This document shows positions 49,451-59,237 of a stretch of 64,000 nucleotides of DNA, piece by piece. Where the stretch lies: assembly GCA_025698895.1 (NCBI GenBank), contig JAILWO010000001.1, positions 1,027,001 through 1,091,000 on the forward strand, read 5' to 3'. The notes under the pieces are model-generated. The model had not been told where the DNA came from and did no database searches. It saw nothing but the letters and a program-made list of their open reading frames with translations. Positions within the stretch are counted from its first letter, which is position 1. Each line of letters opens with the position of its first letter. A program made the position numbers and the translations under genes. This DNA comes from Rhizobiaceae bacterium. Its GTDB lineage: Bacteria > Pseudomonadota > Alphaproteobacteria > Rhizobiales > Rhizobiaceae.

Positions 49451-51394
49451 ATGGCATCGACGAAGAAACCGAAGCGTGTCCTCAACGCGTTGCCCGACAC
49501 GGTCGACTTTCGCGACCGTCTCTACGCGCCGAGCCTGATCCGCGTGCCGCCCGTCTCGCATCCGGACGCATGGCGCGGACATGGCATTCCGGTGCTGGAC
49601 CAGGGCTCGGAAGGTGCGTGCACGGGCTTCGCGTTGGCGACGGTGGCCAACTATCTGCTGCGCGTGCGCGACGCCGCGCCCGAAGCCGACGAGGTCAGCG
49701 CCTGGATGCTCTACGCCATGGCCAAGCGCTACGACGAATGGCCGGGCGAGGATTATGACGGCTCCAGCGCGCGCGGCGCGATGAAGGGTTGGCACAAGCA
49801 CGGCCTGTGCGCGCTGCGGCTGTGGCGGAATGTCGATCCGGACCCGACGCTCGAGGAGCAACTCGCCGCCGACGCGATCAACCGTCCGCTCGGCGCCTAT
49901 TTCCGTGTCAACCACAAGGACCTCGTCGCCATGCACGCGGCCATCAGCGAGGTCGGCGTGCTCTACGCCACCGCGCTGGTGCACGAAGGCTGGAACGCGG
50001 TCCGGTCCGGAGACGAGCAGATCGAATACCGGCCGGGCGCGATCGGCGGCCATGCCTTCGCGATCGTCGGCTACGACGCCGACGGATTGTGGATACAGAA
50101 CAGCTGGGGCGAGGACTGGGGCGCCGGCGGGCTGGCGCGGATCAGCTATGACGACTGGCTGGCCAACGGCACCGACGTCTGGGTGGCGGCGCTCGGCGCG
50201 CCGGTCATGCTCGACCGGTCGACAGCCACCGCGCAGATGCGGTCCGCCGCGCCGCGCACCTATGAAAGCCACGTCTTCGCCGACCTGCGGCCGCATGTGA
50301 TCACCGCGCGCAATGACGGCGTGCTCGACGACAAGGGCGTCTATGGTCTGACGCAGCAGGCGCTGAAGGATCTCGTCACGGTGCAGATGCCCGCCCGCAT
50401 GAACGGGTGGAGCCGCAAGCGGGTGATGGTTTACGCCCATGGCGGCTTGGTCTCGCAGGATTCGGCCATCCAGACGGTGGCCAATAACCGCGAGACCCTG
50501 CTCGGCGAGGGCATCTATCCGCTGCATTTCGTGTGGCGGAGCGACTTTTTCTCCACGCTGGGCAACATATTGCGCGACGCCATCGCCTCGCGGCGCGACG
50601 AGAACGTCTTCGACGCCGCCAAGGACTTCCTGCTCGACCGCATCGACGACACGATCGAGCCGCTCGCGCGCCTTCTCGGCGGCAAGGCGCTGTGGGACGA
50701 GATGAAGGAGAACGCCACCCGCTCGACCACGCTGCTGGGTGGTGCGGCCCGGCTCACGGCTGATCATCTGGCACAGGCGCGCGCCAGCGGCGCGATCGAC
50801 GAGATCCATCTGGTCGGGCACAGCGCTGGCGCCGTCTTCCTGGCGCCCTTCGCCAAGCGCCTGGTCGACAGCGGCGCCCGGATCGCGTCGCTTAGCCTGC
50901 TGGCGCCCGCCTGCACGCTCGACCTGTTCGAGGAGGTCTATCGGCCCCTGATCGAGGGGCGCGGCATCGGCGCATTCAACCTGTTCACGCTCGACGACGC
51001 GGCCGAACGCGACGACGACTGCGCCAATATCTACAACAAGTCGCTTCTCTATCTCGTCAGCCACGCCCTGGAGCGCGATGCCCGCATCGCGGGCCTGTTC
51101 GGCCGCAGGGGAACGCCGCTGCTGGGACTGCAGAAGGATGCCGCCTCGATCCCCGCCGCCTTCTGGCGGGCGAAGAGCCGGACCTGGCACGTCGCGCCGG
51201 GCAATGCCAGCCGCGCCGTCCGCCACGGCGAGTTCGACGATGACAGGCAGACATGGACGACGGTCCGGCGCGCCATCGCCGGTGCGGCCCGGTCAGCGAT
51301 GACCATGCCGGCCGTCGGAGCCGTGCCCGGACGCCGGGCCAGACGGCAGTTGCGGGAAACGCTCCAGATGGCCATGCAGCGCCCGGCCGGATAG
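49451..51394 (+). CDS. Papain-like (C1) cysteine peptidase fused to an alpha/beta-hydrolase
   Basis: 647-residue two-domain protein with no signal peptide. Domain 1 (about 15-250) is papain-like: Gln51 and Cys57 (DQGSEGACTGFA) are six apart as in papain Q19/C25, and His201 (GGHAFAIVGYD) and Asn217 (IQNSWGEDWG) are 16 apart as in H159/N175. Domain 2 (about 320-600) has an HGG oxyanion-type turn (330-332) and nucleophile elbow GHSAG with Ser458; catalytic Asp and His are uncertain (H538 or H592). GGAGG lies eight bases before ATG 49451. Divergent from argB, convergent with an amidase. Biological role unknown. Confidence 0.85.
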   Translation: MASTKKPKRVLNALPDTVDFRDRLYAPSLIRVPPVSHPDAWRGHGIPVLDQGSEGACTGFALATVANYLLRVRDAAPEADEVSAWMLYAMAKRYDEWPGEDYDGSSARGAMKGWHKHGLCALRLWRNVDPDPTLEEQLAADAINRPLGAYFRVNHKDLVAMHAAISEVGVLYATALVHEGWNAVRSGDEQIEYRPGAIGGHAFAIVGYDADGLWIQNSWGEDWGAGGLARISYDDWLANGTDVWVAALGAPVMLDRSTATAQMRSAAPRTYESHVFADLRPHVITARNDGVLDDKGVYGLTQQALKDLVTVQMPARMNGWSRKRVMVYAHGGLVSQDSAIQTVANNRETLLGEGIYPLHFVWRSDFFSTLGNILRDAIASRRDENVFDAAKDFLLDRIDDTIEPLARLLGGKALWDEMKENATRSTTLLGGAARLTADHLAQARASGAIDEIHLVGHSAGAVFLAPFAKRLVDSGARIASLSLLAPACTLDLFEEVYRPLIEGRGIGAFNLFTLDDAAERDDDCANIYNKSLLYLVSHALERDARIAGLFGRRGTPLLGLQKDAASIPAAFWRAKSRTWHVAPGNASRAVRHGEFDDDRQTWTTVRRAIAGAARSAMTMPAVGAVPGRRARRQLRETLQMAMQRPAG

Positions 51395-51414
51395 GCGGTG
51401 CGGGCGCTGCGCGG

Positions 51415-52914
51415 TCAGGCCGGCTGGTCCAGCGGCGCCCGCCGCTTCAGCCAGCCCGACAGGCTCTCCATCTGCGCGGCGAGGGAGTAGAGCGTTTCCT
51501 CGTCGCCCGGCCGGCCGACCGCCTGCACGCCGAGCGGCAGTCCCTTTTCCGTCACGTGGACCGGCAGCGCGATCGCCGGCTGGCCCGTCACGTTCTGGAT
51601 CGCCGGCCAGTGCGTGAACCACAGGCTCTTATCCATCAGCTCCTCGAAAAAGCGGTCGAGCGCCAGCAGCCGGGTCAGCCGCAACCGGTCCAGCGCGATC
51701 TCGACGAATTCGTCCCTGCCCCTGGCGTCCATGCCGCCGACCGGCAGCGGCTCGTGCGCGATGACCGGCATCAGCACGGCCTCGTAAGGCGCCGTCGCGG
51801 TCAGGATCGCCCGCGATGTCTCCTGCAGCCGCTGCAGCGCGGCATAGACCTGACCGCCCGAGATCATCTCGCCGTAGCGGGCCATCACGCGCGTCGCTCG
51901 CTCGACCAGCGGCAGCACCGGCGCGCCGGTGCGCCTGGCCTCCAGCCGCAACTGCCCGGCCAGCGCGGCCGCCACGCAGCGCGCGAAGTCGGCCAGGAAC
52001 GCACGATCGGCCATCGGCAGGTCGATCTCCTCGACCTCGTGGCCGGCCTCGCGCGCCAGCGAAGCCGCCTTGTCGAGTGCCGTCAGCGCATCGGCGGAGA
52101 TGGCGAGGCCGAGCGGCGAGCCGCGCCACACGCCGATCCTGAGCCGGCCCGGGTCACGCGCGGCGGCCTCGGCGAAGCTTCCCTTGCGCGGTCCGGGTGC
52201 CTGATAGGGCGACTGCGTGTCGGCGCCGTGGGTGAGGTCGAGCAGGCGCGCCGAATCGCGCACCGAGCGCGCCACGGCATGCAGGGTCACGAAACCGTAC
52301 CACGCTTCGGAAACGAGCGGCGTCAGCGGCACGCGGCCGCGCGAGACCTTCATGCCGACCAGCCCGCAGCAGGCGGCCGGAACGCGGATCGAGCCGCCGC
52401 CATCGGAGGCGTGGGCGAGCGGCGCGGCGCCCGCCGCGACGAGAGCGGCGGCTCCGCCCGACGAGCCGCCGGTGGTGTGATCCGTGTTCCAGGGATTGCG
52501 CGTCGCGCCGAAGCGTTTGGACTCGGTCACCAGCCTGATCCCGTATTCGGGGCACGTGCTGGTCGCGATCGGCACGAGGCCGGCGGCCAGATAGCGTTCC
52601 ACCAGGACCGAATCGAGATCGGGAAAGAAGGCCAGCGCCCGGCTGCCTGCATGGATCGGCACGCCGGCCTGCGCGACGTCGAGATCCTTGATGAAGAACG
52701 GCACGCCCGCGAAGGGCAGCGACCGATCGACATCCTGCGCACGCCGCCGCGCCCGGTCATAGGTTTTTTCCGCGATCGCGTTGATGGCAGGATTGACCCG
52801 CTCGGTCCGCGCGATCGCCGCCTCGACAAGTTCGGCGGGCGAGACTTCGCCTCGGTTGACGAGATCTCCCAGCGCGGTGGCGTCGTTCTCCCAGAGCAGT
52901 CTCTCGATCGACAT
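51415..52914 (-). CDS. Amidase, amidase-signature family
   Basis: Ser-cisSer-Lys amidohydrolase, 499 residues. Catalytic Lys76 (VPFFIKDLD), cis-Ser151 (TTGGSSGGAAA) and nucleophile Ser175 (SDGGGSIRVPA) are present with normal spacing. The family includes glutamyl-tRNA amidotransferase A, nylon-oligomer hydrolase and many broad amidases. The absence of gatB/gatC neighbours and the sequence style fit a stand-alone amidase; substrate unknown. ATG 52914 gives MSIERLLW. It ends 20 bases from the convergent peptidase/hydrolase gene. Confidence 0.92.
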   Translation of the reverse strand: MSIERLLWENDATALGDLVNRGEVSPAELVEAAIARTERVNPAINAIAEKTYDRARRRAQDVDRSLPFAGVPFFIKDLDVAQAGVPIHAGSRALAFFPDLDSVLVERYLAAGLVPIATSTCPEYGIRLVTESKRFGATRNPWNTDHTTGGSSGGAAALVAAGAAPLAHASDGGGSIRVPAACCGLVGMKVSRGRVPLTPLVSEAWYGFVTLHAVARSVRDSARLLDLTHGADTQSPYQAPGPRKGSFAEAAARDPGRLRIGVWRGSPLGLAISADALTALDKAASLAREAGHEVEEIDLPMADRAFLADFARCVAAALAGQLRLEARRTGAPVLPLVERATRVMARYGEMISGGQVYAALQRLQETSRAILTATAPYEAVLMPVIAHEPLPVGGMDARGRDEFVEIALDRLRLTRLLALDRFFEELMDKSLWFTHWPAIQNVTGQPAIALPVHVTEKGLPLGVQAVGRPGDEETLYSLAAQMESLSGWLKRRAPLDQPA

Positions 52915-53002
52915 GGGCGTTCCCCTCAGTCGTTGGGGCGGGAAGGCTAGCGCGCCTGGCGCGCGTTGCAAATGCGCGGGCATGCGCTAGTTTCGGGCCC
53001 GC

Positions 53003-53542
53003 ATGACGCCCCAGGACATCACCAAGCTCATCGTGCGCACCGCGATGAAGGACCGGGCCGCCTTCGATCTGCTCTACCGGCGGACGAGCGCGAAACTTTT
53101 CGGCGTGTGCCTGCGTGTATTGAATGACCACGCCGAGGCCGAGGAAGCCCTGCAGGAAGTGTTCCTTAAGGTCTGGACCAAGGCGGACCGTTTCGCGGCC
53201 TCCGATCTCAGTCCGATCTCCTGGCTGGTGGCCATCGCTCGCAACCATTCGATCGACCGGTTGAGGGCGAGGCGGCAGCCGACCGGGGACGTCGCCGCCG
53301 CGACCGAAGTCGCCGATTCGGCGCCGGGACCGGAAGCGCTGGCCGTGGCCGGCGGCGAGGCGGCGCGTGTCCACGCCTGTCTGGATGAACTCGAACACGA
53401 CCGTGCGGCGGCGGTACGGGGGGCCTATCTGAAGGGAGAGAGCTATGCCGAGCTGGCGGAACGTCACGGCGTTCCGCTGAACACGATGCGTACCTGGCTC
53501 AGGCGCAGCCTTTTGAAACTGAGGGAATGTCTGGAGCGATGA
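53003..53542 (+). CDS. ECF-type RNA polymerase sigma factor
   Basis: Extracytoplasmic-function sigma-70 factor, 179 residues, SigK/RpoE-like. Region 2 is RAAFDLLYRRTSAKLFGVCLRVLNDHAEAEEALQEVFLKVWTKADRF...WLVAIARNHSIDRLRA; region 4 is AVRGAYLKGESYAELAERHGVPLNTMRTWLRRSLLKLRECL. No Shine-Dalgarno is seen before the ATG, so the mRNA may be leaderless or poorly translated. It overlaps the anti-sigma gene, which would hold it at the membrane until stress. Confidence 0.93.
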   Translation: MTPQDITKLIVRTAMKDRAAFDLLYRRTSAKLFGVCLRVLNDHAEAEEALQEVFLKVWTKADRFAASDLSPISWLVAIARNHSIDRLRARRQPTGDVAAATEVADSAPGPEALAVAGGEAARVHACLDELEHDRAAAVRGAYLKGESYAELAERHGVPLNTMRTWLRRSLLKLRECLER

Positions 53543-54267
53543 GCGCGGCCGACGACAACGGACGGGAGCTCGAAGGCGACGAGGCACTCGCCGCCGAATA
53601 TGTTCTCGGCGTGCTTTCCGCGGATGAACGGAAAGAAGTGGCGCGGCGCGTGGGCGCCGAGCCGGCCTTCGCGCGGCTCGTCGACGAGTGGGAGGTCCGG
53701 CTGGCCGATCTCGGCGCCGCCTACCAGCCCGTCGAGCCGCCGGCGGGCGTCACGACGGCGATCGACCGCGCGCTGTTTGCTTCCGCGGTGTCCCCGGTGA
53801 ACGAGAGATCGGGCATCTGGACGAGCCTCGCCTTCTGGCGGGCCGCGGCTTTCGCCGCCATCGTGGGCCTGGCGATCGCGATCGCGATCCCGCTGCTCTC
53901 ACCCGCGCCCGCCCCCGTGGCCGCACCGGAGCGTCTGCTGGCTTCCCTGTCGGCCGACGGCTCGGATATCCGCTATGTCGCGCTTTACGATGCCGGGCGA
54001 GGCGCGGTCTCGCTCTCGCATGAGAGCGGCCAGAAGGCGGCAGGATACGATTTCGAACTCTGGGTGATCGAGGACGGCGACGCGGCGCCCGTGTCGCTCG
54101 GCGTCATACCGGACGGAGCGACCGCCGAACTGTCGCTTACGGAGGAGCATCGCCGGCACGTCGCGGACGGCGGACTTTTCGCCATCAGCCTGGAGCCGGC
54201 GGGTGGCTCGCCGACCGGGGCGCCGACCGGCCCGGTCGTGGCCGCCGGGGAACTGAGAAGCCTTTAG
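53539..54267 (+). CDS. Membrane anti-sigma factor (RskA/ChrR-like)
   Basis: 242 residues from the ATGA-overlapping start; ATG 53527 would add four. The N-terminal cytoplasmic anti-sigma domain (GDEALAAEYVLGVLSADERKEVARRVGAEPAFARLVDEWEVRLADLG) has the RskA pattern and no zinc-binding HxxxCxxC. One helix follows (AAAFAAIVGLAIAIAIPLL), then a C-terminal RskA-type periplasmic domain with GYDFELWVIEDGDAAPVSLGVIPDG. It likely binds the adjacent sigma factor and releases it on an envelope signal. Confidence 0.9.
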   Translation: MSAADDNGRELEGDEALAAEYVLGVLSADERKEVARRVGAEPAFARLVDEWEVRLADLGAAYQPVEPPAGVTTAIDRALFASAVSPVNERSGIWTSLAFWRAAAFAAIVGLAIAIAIPLLSPAPAPVAAPERLLASLSADGSDIRYVALYDAGRGAVSLSHESGQKAAGYDFELWVIEDGDAAPVSLGVIPDGATAELSLTEEHRRHVADGGLFAISLEPAGGSPTGAPTGPVVAAGELRSL

Positions 54268-54317
54268 CGCCGATCCCGTCGACGTCCATACACGTCGTTC
54301 TCACGAATTTGTTGATG

Positions 54318-54335
54318 GGCGGTTCTGAAACCGCC
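54318..54335. repeat. Hairpin upstream of the fasciclin gene
   Basis: GGCGGTT-CTGA-AACCGCC forms a perfect seven-base stem 64 bases before the fasciclin ATG and 51 bases after the anti-sigma stop. No T-run follows, so it may be a weak terminator or leader structure. Confidence 0.4.
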
Positions 54336-54398
54336 GCGCGCCCCGGACCGTAGCTTTGGCCGTCCCATTACCGGAGACGCAATCAAGGAGACGAACCG

Positions 54399-54950
54399 AT
54401 GCGTAGATTTACCGCCGTCCTGCTCGCCGGCGCATTCGCCGCCACCGGCATGGCTTTCGCTAAGGATAATCCGATGGTCGGCGGCGCACCGATGTATGCC
54501 GACAAGAACATCGTCGAGAACGCCGTCAATTCGAAGGACCACACGACGCTGGTCGCGGCCGTTCAGGCCGCCGGTCTGGTCGAGACGCTGTCGGGCGAGG
54601 GGCCATTCACGGTCTTCGCGCCCACGAATGACGCTTTCGCCGAGCTGCCCGACGGCACCGTCGACACGCTGCTCAAGCCCGAGAACAAGGATCAGCTCAC
54701 CAAGGTGCTGACCTGCCACGTCGTGAGCGCCGACGCGATGTCGGACGCCATCATGGGCATGATCGCGGACGACGGCGGCACGCATCCGGTCAAAACGGTG
54801 GGCGGCTGTGTGCTGCAGGCCAAGATGGACGGCGACTCGATCACGCTCACCGACGAGAACGGCGGCGTCGCCACCGTCACCATCGCCGATGTCGACCAGT
54901 CGAATGGCGTCATCCACGTCATCGACAAGGTGCTTCTGCCCAAGGCCTGA
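54399..54950 (+). CDS. Secreted fasciclin (FAS1) domain protein
   Basis: 183 residues with a cleavable signal peptide ending AFA before KDNPMVGG. A single FAS1 domain follows (KNIVENAVNSKDHTTLVAAVQAAGLVETLSGEGPFTVFAPTNDAFAELP...GVIHVIDKVLLP). In rhizobia and other bacteria such proteins are periplasmic or surface adhesion/stress proteins and often sit beside an ECF sigma/anti-sigma pair, as here. AAGGAG lies upstream of the ATG. Probably a target of the neighbouring sigma factor (inference). Confidence 0.92.
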   Translation: MRRFTAVLLAGAFAATGMAFAKDNPMVGGAPMYADKNIVENAVNSKDHTTLVAAVQAAGLVETLSGEGPFTVFAPTNDAFAELPDGTVDTLLKPENKDQLTKVLTCHVVSADAMSDAIMGMIADDGGTHPVKTVGGCVLQAKMDGDSITLTDENGGVATVTIADVDQSNGVIHVIDKVLLPKA

Positions 54951-55131
54951 GGCGGCCGAGGGAAGGTCCGGTCGCGACCCTGTTTCACCAGGGCGTCCGG
55001 ACCGCCCCATCCGCCGGCACCGTTCGGCGGGTGGAGGCGCGATCGCTCGCCGCGGACCGTCAAGGCCTGTTGATTGGGCAGTGATCGCCGACCAGGTTAG
55101 ATATAGGCCAAGAAATAAAGGGAGAGCCGTC

Positions 55132-55650
55132 ATGACAACGCGCCGCAGACTGATGTTCGGGGCAGCCGCGCTTGGCGCCGCCGGTATCGGCGTGTCGCGC
55201 CTGCTCGACTGGCGCATGGCAAGGGGCGCCCGCGCGGCCGCCGAAGGCGATTTCGAGATCGTCAGGACCGAGGCGGAATGGCGCGAGATCCTGACGCCGG
55301 AGCAGTTCGCCGTGCTGCGCGAGGAGGCGACCGAACGCGCCTTCACAAGCCCGCTGAACGACGAGAAGCGCAAGGGCATCTTCCACTGCGCCGGCTGCGA
55401 CCTGCCGCTCTATTCCTCCGAGGCGAAATTCGATTCGGGCACCGGCTGGCCGAGCTTCTGGGAATCGCTGCCGGACGCGATCGGCACCAAGCAGGACCGC
55501 TCCTTCTTCATGGTCCGCACCGAATGCCACTGCGCCCGTTGCGGCGGTCATCAGGGACACATTTTCGACGACGGCCCCCCGCCGACCGGCAAGCGCCACT
55601 GCATCAACGGTCTGGCCCTGACCTTCAAGCCGGACGCGTCGTCCTCCTGA
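55132..55650 (+). CDS. msrB: Peptide-methionine (R)-S-oxide reductase MsrB, exported form
   Basis: Repairs oxidised methionine-R-sulfoxide in proteins, 172 residues. The N-terminus TTRRRLMFGAAALGAAGIG resembles a twin-arginine signal, so the enzyme is probably periplasmic. Zinc cysteines are C86/C89 (CAGC) and C134/C137 (CARC); catalytic Cys157 is in KRHCINGLALTF. The start is ATG 55132 with AAGGGAG upstream. With the sigma/anti-sigma/fasciclin genes it suggests an envelope oxidative-stress group. Confidence 0.93.
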   Translation: MTTRRRLMFGAAALGAAGIGVSRLLDWRMARGARAAAEGDFEIVRTEAEWREILTPEQFAVLREEATERAFTSPLNDEKRKGIFHCAGCDLPLYSSEAKFDSGTGWPSFWESLPDAIGTKQDRSFFMVRTECHCARCGGHQGHIFDDGPPPTGKRHCINGLALTFKPDASSS

Positions 55651-55745
55651 TCGCCGAAGCGCCCTGTGGGATCGTGCCGCCCATGTTCCCAGCCGACCTG
55701 GCGATTAGCCATGGGCGCCGGGCGGGCGTGACAAGAACAAGCAAA

Positions 55746-55825
55746 ATAATGCATAAATTAATGTGAGAAGCGTATTTATTGGCATAAAAACGCATTTCCG
55801 GACTGGTCAATCGCATCATAATGCA
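55746..55825. promoter_or_regulatory. boxC promoter region with repeated ATAATGCA octamer
   Basis: ATAATGCA occurs at 55746-55753 and 55818-55825, 72 bases apart, in an AT-rich 206-base gap with no gene. The second copy overlaps CATAAT, a good -10 element about 35 bases before the boxC start. BoxR, encoded at the cluster's end, is the obvious candidate repressor. Confidence 0.45.
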
Positions 55826-55856
55826 CTAGGGCTCCTCTCACCGAGGGAGGAAGCAC

Positions 55857-57524
55857 GTGACCAAGGCAATCGATTTCCAGACCGACCCGTCACGATACCG
55901 CCACTGGCGGCTGGAGTTCGACGGCGAGATCGCCAATCTCTACATGGACGTGGACGAGGCCGGCGGCCTGTTCGAGGGTTACGAGCTCAAGCTGAATTCC
56001 TACGATCTCGGCGTCGACATCGAACTGGCCGACATCGTCCAGCGCCTGCGCTTCGAGCATCCCGAGGTGAAAGTGGTGGTGATGCGGTCGGGCAAGGACC
56101 GGGTCTTCTGCGCCGGCGCCAATATCCGCATGCTGGGCGGCGCCAGCCACGCGCACAAGGTCAATTTCTGCAAGTTCACCAACGAGACCCGCAACACCTA
56201 CGAGGCCGCCGGCGCCGAGTCGGGGCAGTACTGGATCTGCGCCATCAAGGGCGCCTGCGCCGGCGGCGGCTACGAGCTGGCGCTGGCCTGCGACCATATC
56301 ATCCTCACCGATGACGGCTCGTCCTCGGTGGCGCTGCCCGAGGTGCCGCTGCTGGCCGTGCTGCCGGGCACCGGCGGGCTGACCCGCGTCACCGACAAGC
56401 GCAAGGTCCGCCGCGACCTGGCCGATGTCTTCTGCTCGGTCGAGGAGGGCGTGAAGGGCAAGCGCGCGAAGGAGTGGCGCCTCGTCGACGATGTCGTGCC
56501 CAACACGAAGTTCGACGAGACGGTGGCCACCCGGGCGAAGGAATACGCCGCGAAGTCCACACGCCCGGCCAACGCCAAGGGCGTCGGGCTGACCCCGCTC
56601 GACCGGCGCTTCAACGATGACGGCTCGATCACCTATTCGACGGTCGAGGTCGAGATCGACAGGGACAGGAAGCTTGCCCGCGTCACCATTCACGGCCCGA
56701 AGGCCGGCGAGGCCGCGCCCGCCTCGATGGACGCGCTTCAGGCGGAAGGCGCGGCGACATGGACGCTGCGCGCCGCGCGCGAACTGGACGACGCCATCCT
56801 CCATCTCAGGAACAACGAGTTCGAGATCGGCGTGCTGGTCTTGCGCGCCCAGGGCGATCCGGATCTCGTCGTCGCGCATGAGAAGCTGCTTCTCGACAAT
56901 CGCGACCACTGGCTGGCCAACGAGATCCTTCTCTACTGGAAACGCGTCCTCAAGCGCGTCGACATGACCTCGCGCTCGCTGGTGGCGCTGGTCGAGCCTG
57001 GCTCCTGTTTCGCGGGACCGCTGGCCGAGCTGCTCTTCGCCGTCGACCGCTCCTACATGGCCGAGGGCGACTTCGAGGGTGACAACCGCCCCGTTGCGAC
57101 CGTCACGCTGACGGAGGGCAATTTCGGCCCCTATCCGATGGCCAACGACCTCACCCGCCTGCAGACCCGCTTCCTCGGCGAGCCCGAACGCGTGGACGCG
57201 GCGAGGGAACGCGTCGGCGACGCGCTCGAGGCCTATGACGCCAACGAACTCGGCCTCGTCACATTCGCCTATGACGATATCGACTGGGAGGACGAGGTGC
57301 GCATCTTTCTGGAGGAGCGCGCCTCCTTCTCCCCCGACGCGATGACCGGCATGGAGGCCAATCTGCGCTTCGCCGGGCCCGAAACGATGGAGACCCGCAT
57401 CTTCGGCCGGCTCACCGCCTGGCAGAACTGGATCTTCCAGCGTCCCAACGCCGTCGGCGACAGCGGCGCGCTCAAGCGCTACGGCACCGGCCTGCGCGGC
57501 GAATTCGATATGAAGCGAGTTTAG
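55857..57524 (+). CDS. boxC: 2,3-epoxybenzoyl-CoA dihydrolase (BoxC)
   Basis: Ring-opening enzyme of aerobic benzoyl-CoA degradation: hydrolyses 2,3-epoxybenzoyl-CoA to 3,4-dehydroadipyl-CoA semialdehyde and formate. 555 residues, the usual BoxC size. It has two crotonase-like regions; the first with VVVMRSGKDRVFCAGANIRMLGG and IKGACAGGGYELALACDHII, the oxyanion-hole signatures. The start is GTG 55857 with GGGAGG six bases upstream. First gene of boxC-boxB-boxA-boxR. Confidence 0.95.
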   Translation: MTKAIDFQTDPSRYRHWRLEFDGEIANLYMDVDEAGGLFEGYELKLNSYDLGVDIELADIVQRLRFEHPEVKVVVMRSGKDRVFCAGANIRMLGGASHAHKVNFCKFTNETRNTYEAAGAESGQYWICAIKGACAGGGYELALACDHIILTDDGSSSVALPEVPLLAVLPGTGGLTRVTDKRKVRRDLADVFCSVEEGVKGKRAKEWRLVDDVVPNTKFDETVATRAKEYAAKSTRPANAKGVGLTPLDRRFNDDGSITYSTVEVEIDRDRKLARVTIHGPKAGEAAPASMDALQAEGAATWTLRAARELDDAILHLRNNEFEIGVLVLRAQGDPDLVVAHEKLLLDNRDHWLANEILLYWKRVLKRVDMTSRSLVALVEPGSCFAGPLAELLFAVDRSYMAEGDFEGDNRPVATVTLTEGNFGPYPMANDLTRLQTRFLGEPERVDAARERVGDALEAYDANELGLVTFAYDDIDWEDEVRIFLEERASFSPDAMTGMEANLRFAGPETMETRIFGRLTAWQNWIFQRPNAVGDSGALKRYGTGLRGEFDMKRV

Positions 57525-57540
57525 CCGGCAGTCGCCAACA

Positions 57541-57580
57541 GGCAGTCGGCACTCGTGCCCGCTGCCGACGGCCGACTGCC
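57541..57580. repeat. Inverted repeat in the boxC-boxB spacer
   Basis: GGCAGTCGGC (57541-57550) and GCCGACTGCC (57571-57580) are exact complements; nested copies GTCGGCA/TGCCGAC (57545-57551, 57563-57569) and flanking CAGGCA/TGCCTG allow alternative folds. It fills most of the 74-base gap between boxC and boxB and could stabilise or process the mRNA. Confidence 0.6.
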
Positions 57581-57598
57581 GATTGCCTGGAGAAAACG

Positions 57599-59050
<1,452 letters not shown>

Positions 59051-59056
59051 GGGGCC

Positions 59057-59200
59057 AGCCCCTCATCCGACCTCGCTTTGCTCGGCCACCTTCTCCCTTG
59101 AGGGGAGAAGGACGGGCGCCCTCCCTTCTCCCCTCGTGGGAGAAGCTGCCGCCCCCCCGGGGTCCGGCCACTGGCCGCCCGAGGACAGGCTCCGGCGACG
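59057..59200. repeat. RIME-like intergenic palindromic element between boxB and boxA
   Basis: The segment starts with a CCCCTCATCCGACC-type sequence and carries hairpin CCTTCTCCC/GGGAGAAGG (59089-59097, 59103-59111) and a second, CTTCTCCC/GGGAGAAG (59125-59132, 59138-59145). This matches the pattern of the Rhizobium-specific intergenic mosaic element (RIME) seen across Rhizobiales. It lies inside the box operon, 37-180 bases before boxA. Confidence 0.7.
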
Positions 59201-59221
59201 GGGGTATATGATCGCAATATA

Positions 59222-59236
59222 GGAGAAGACTTCTCC
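59222..59236 (+). promoter_or_regulatory. Palindromic ribosome-binding region of boxA
   Basis: GGAGAAG-A-CTTCTCC, a 15-base palindrome, ends one base before the boxA ATG and contains its only Shine-Dalgarno (AGGAG, 59221-59225). The same CTTCTCC core occurs twice in the RIME-like element upstream, so the site could pair with it and be masked. Confidence 0.45.
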
Positions 59237-59237
59237 C

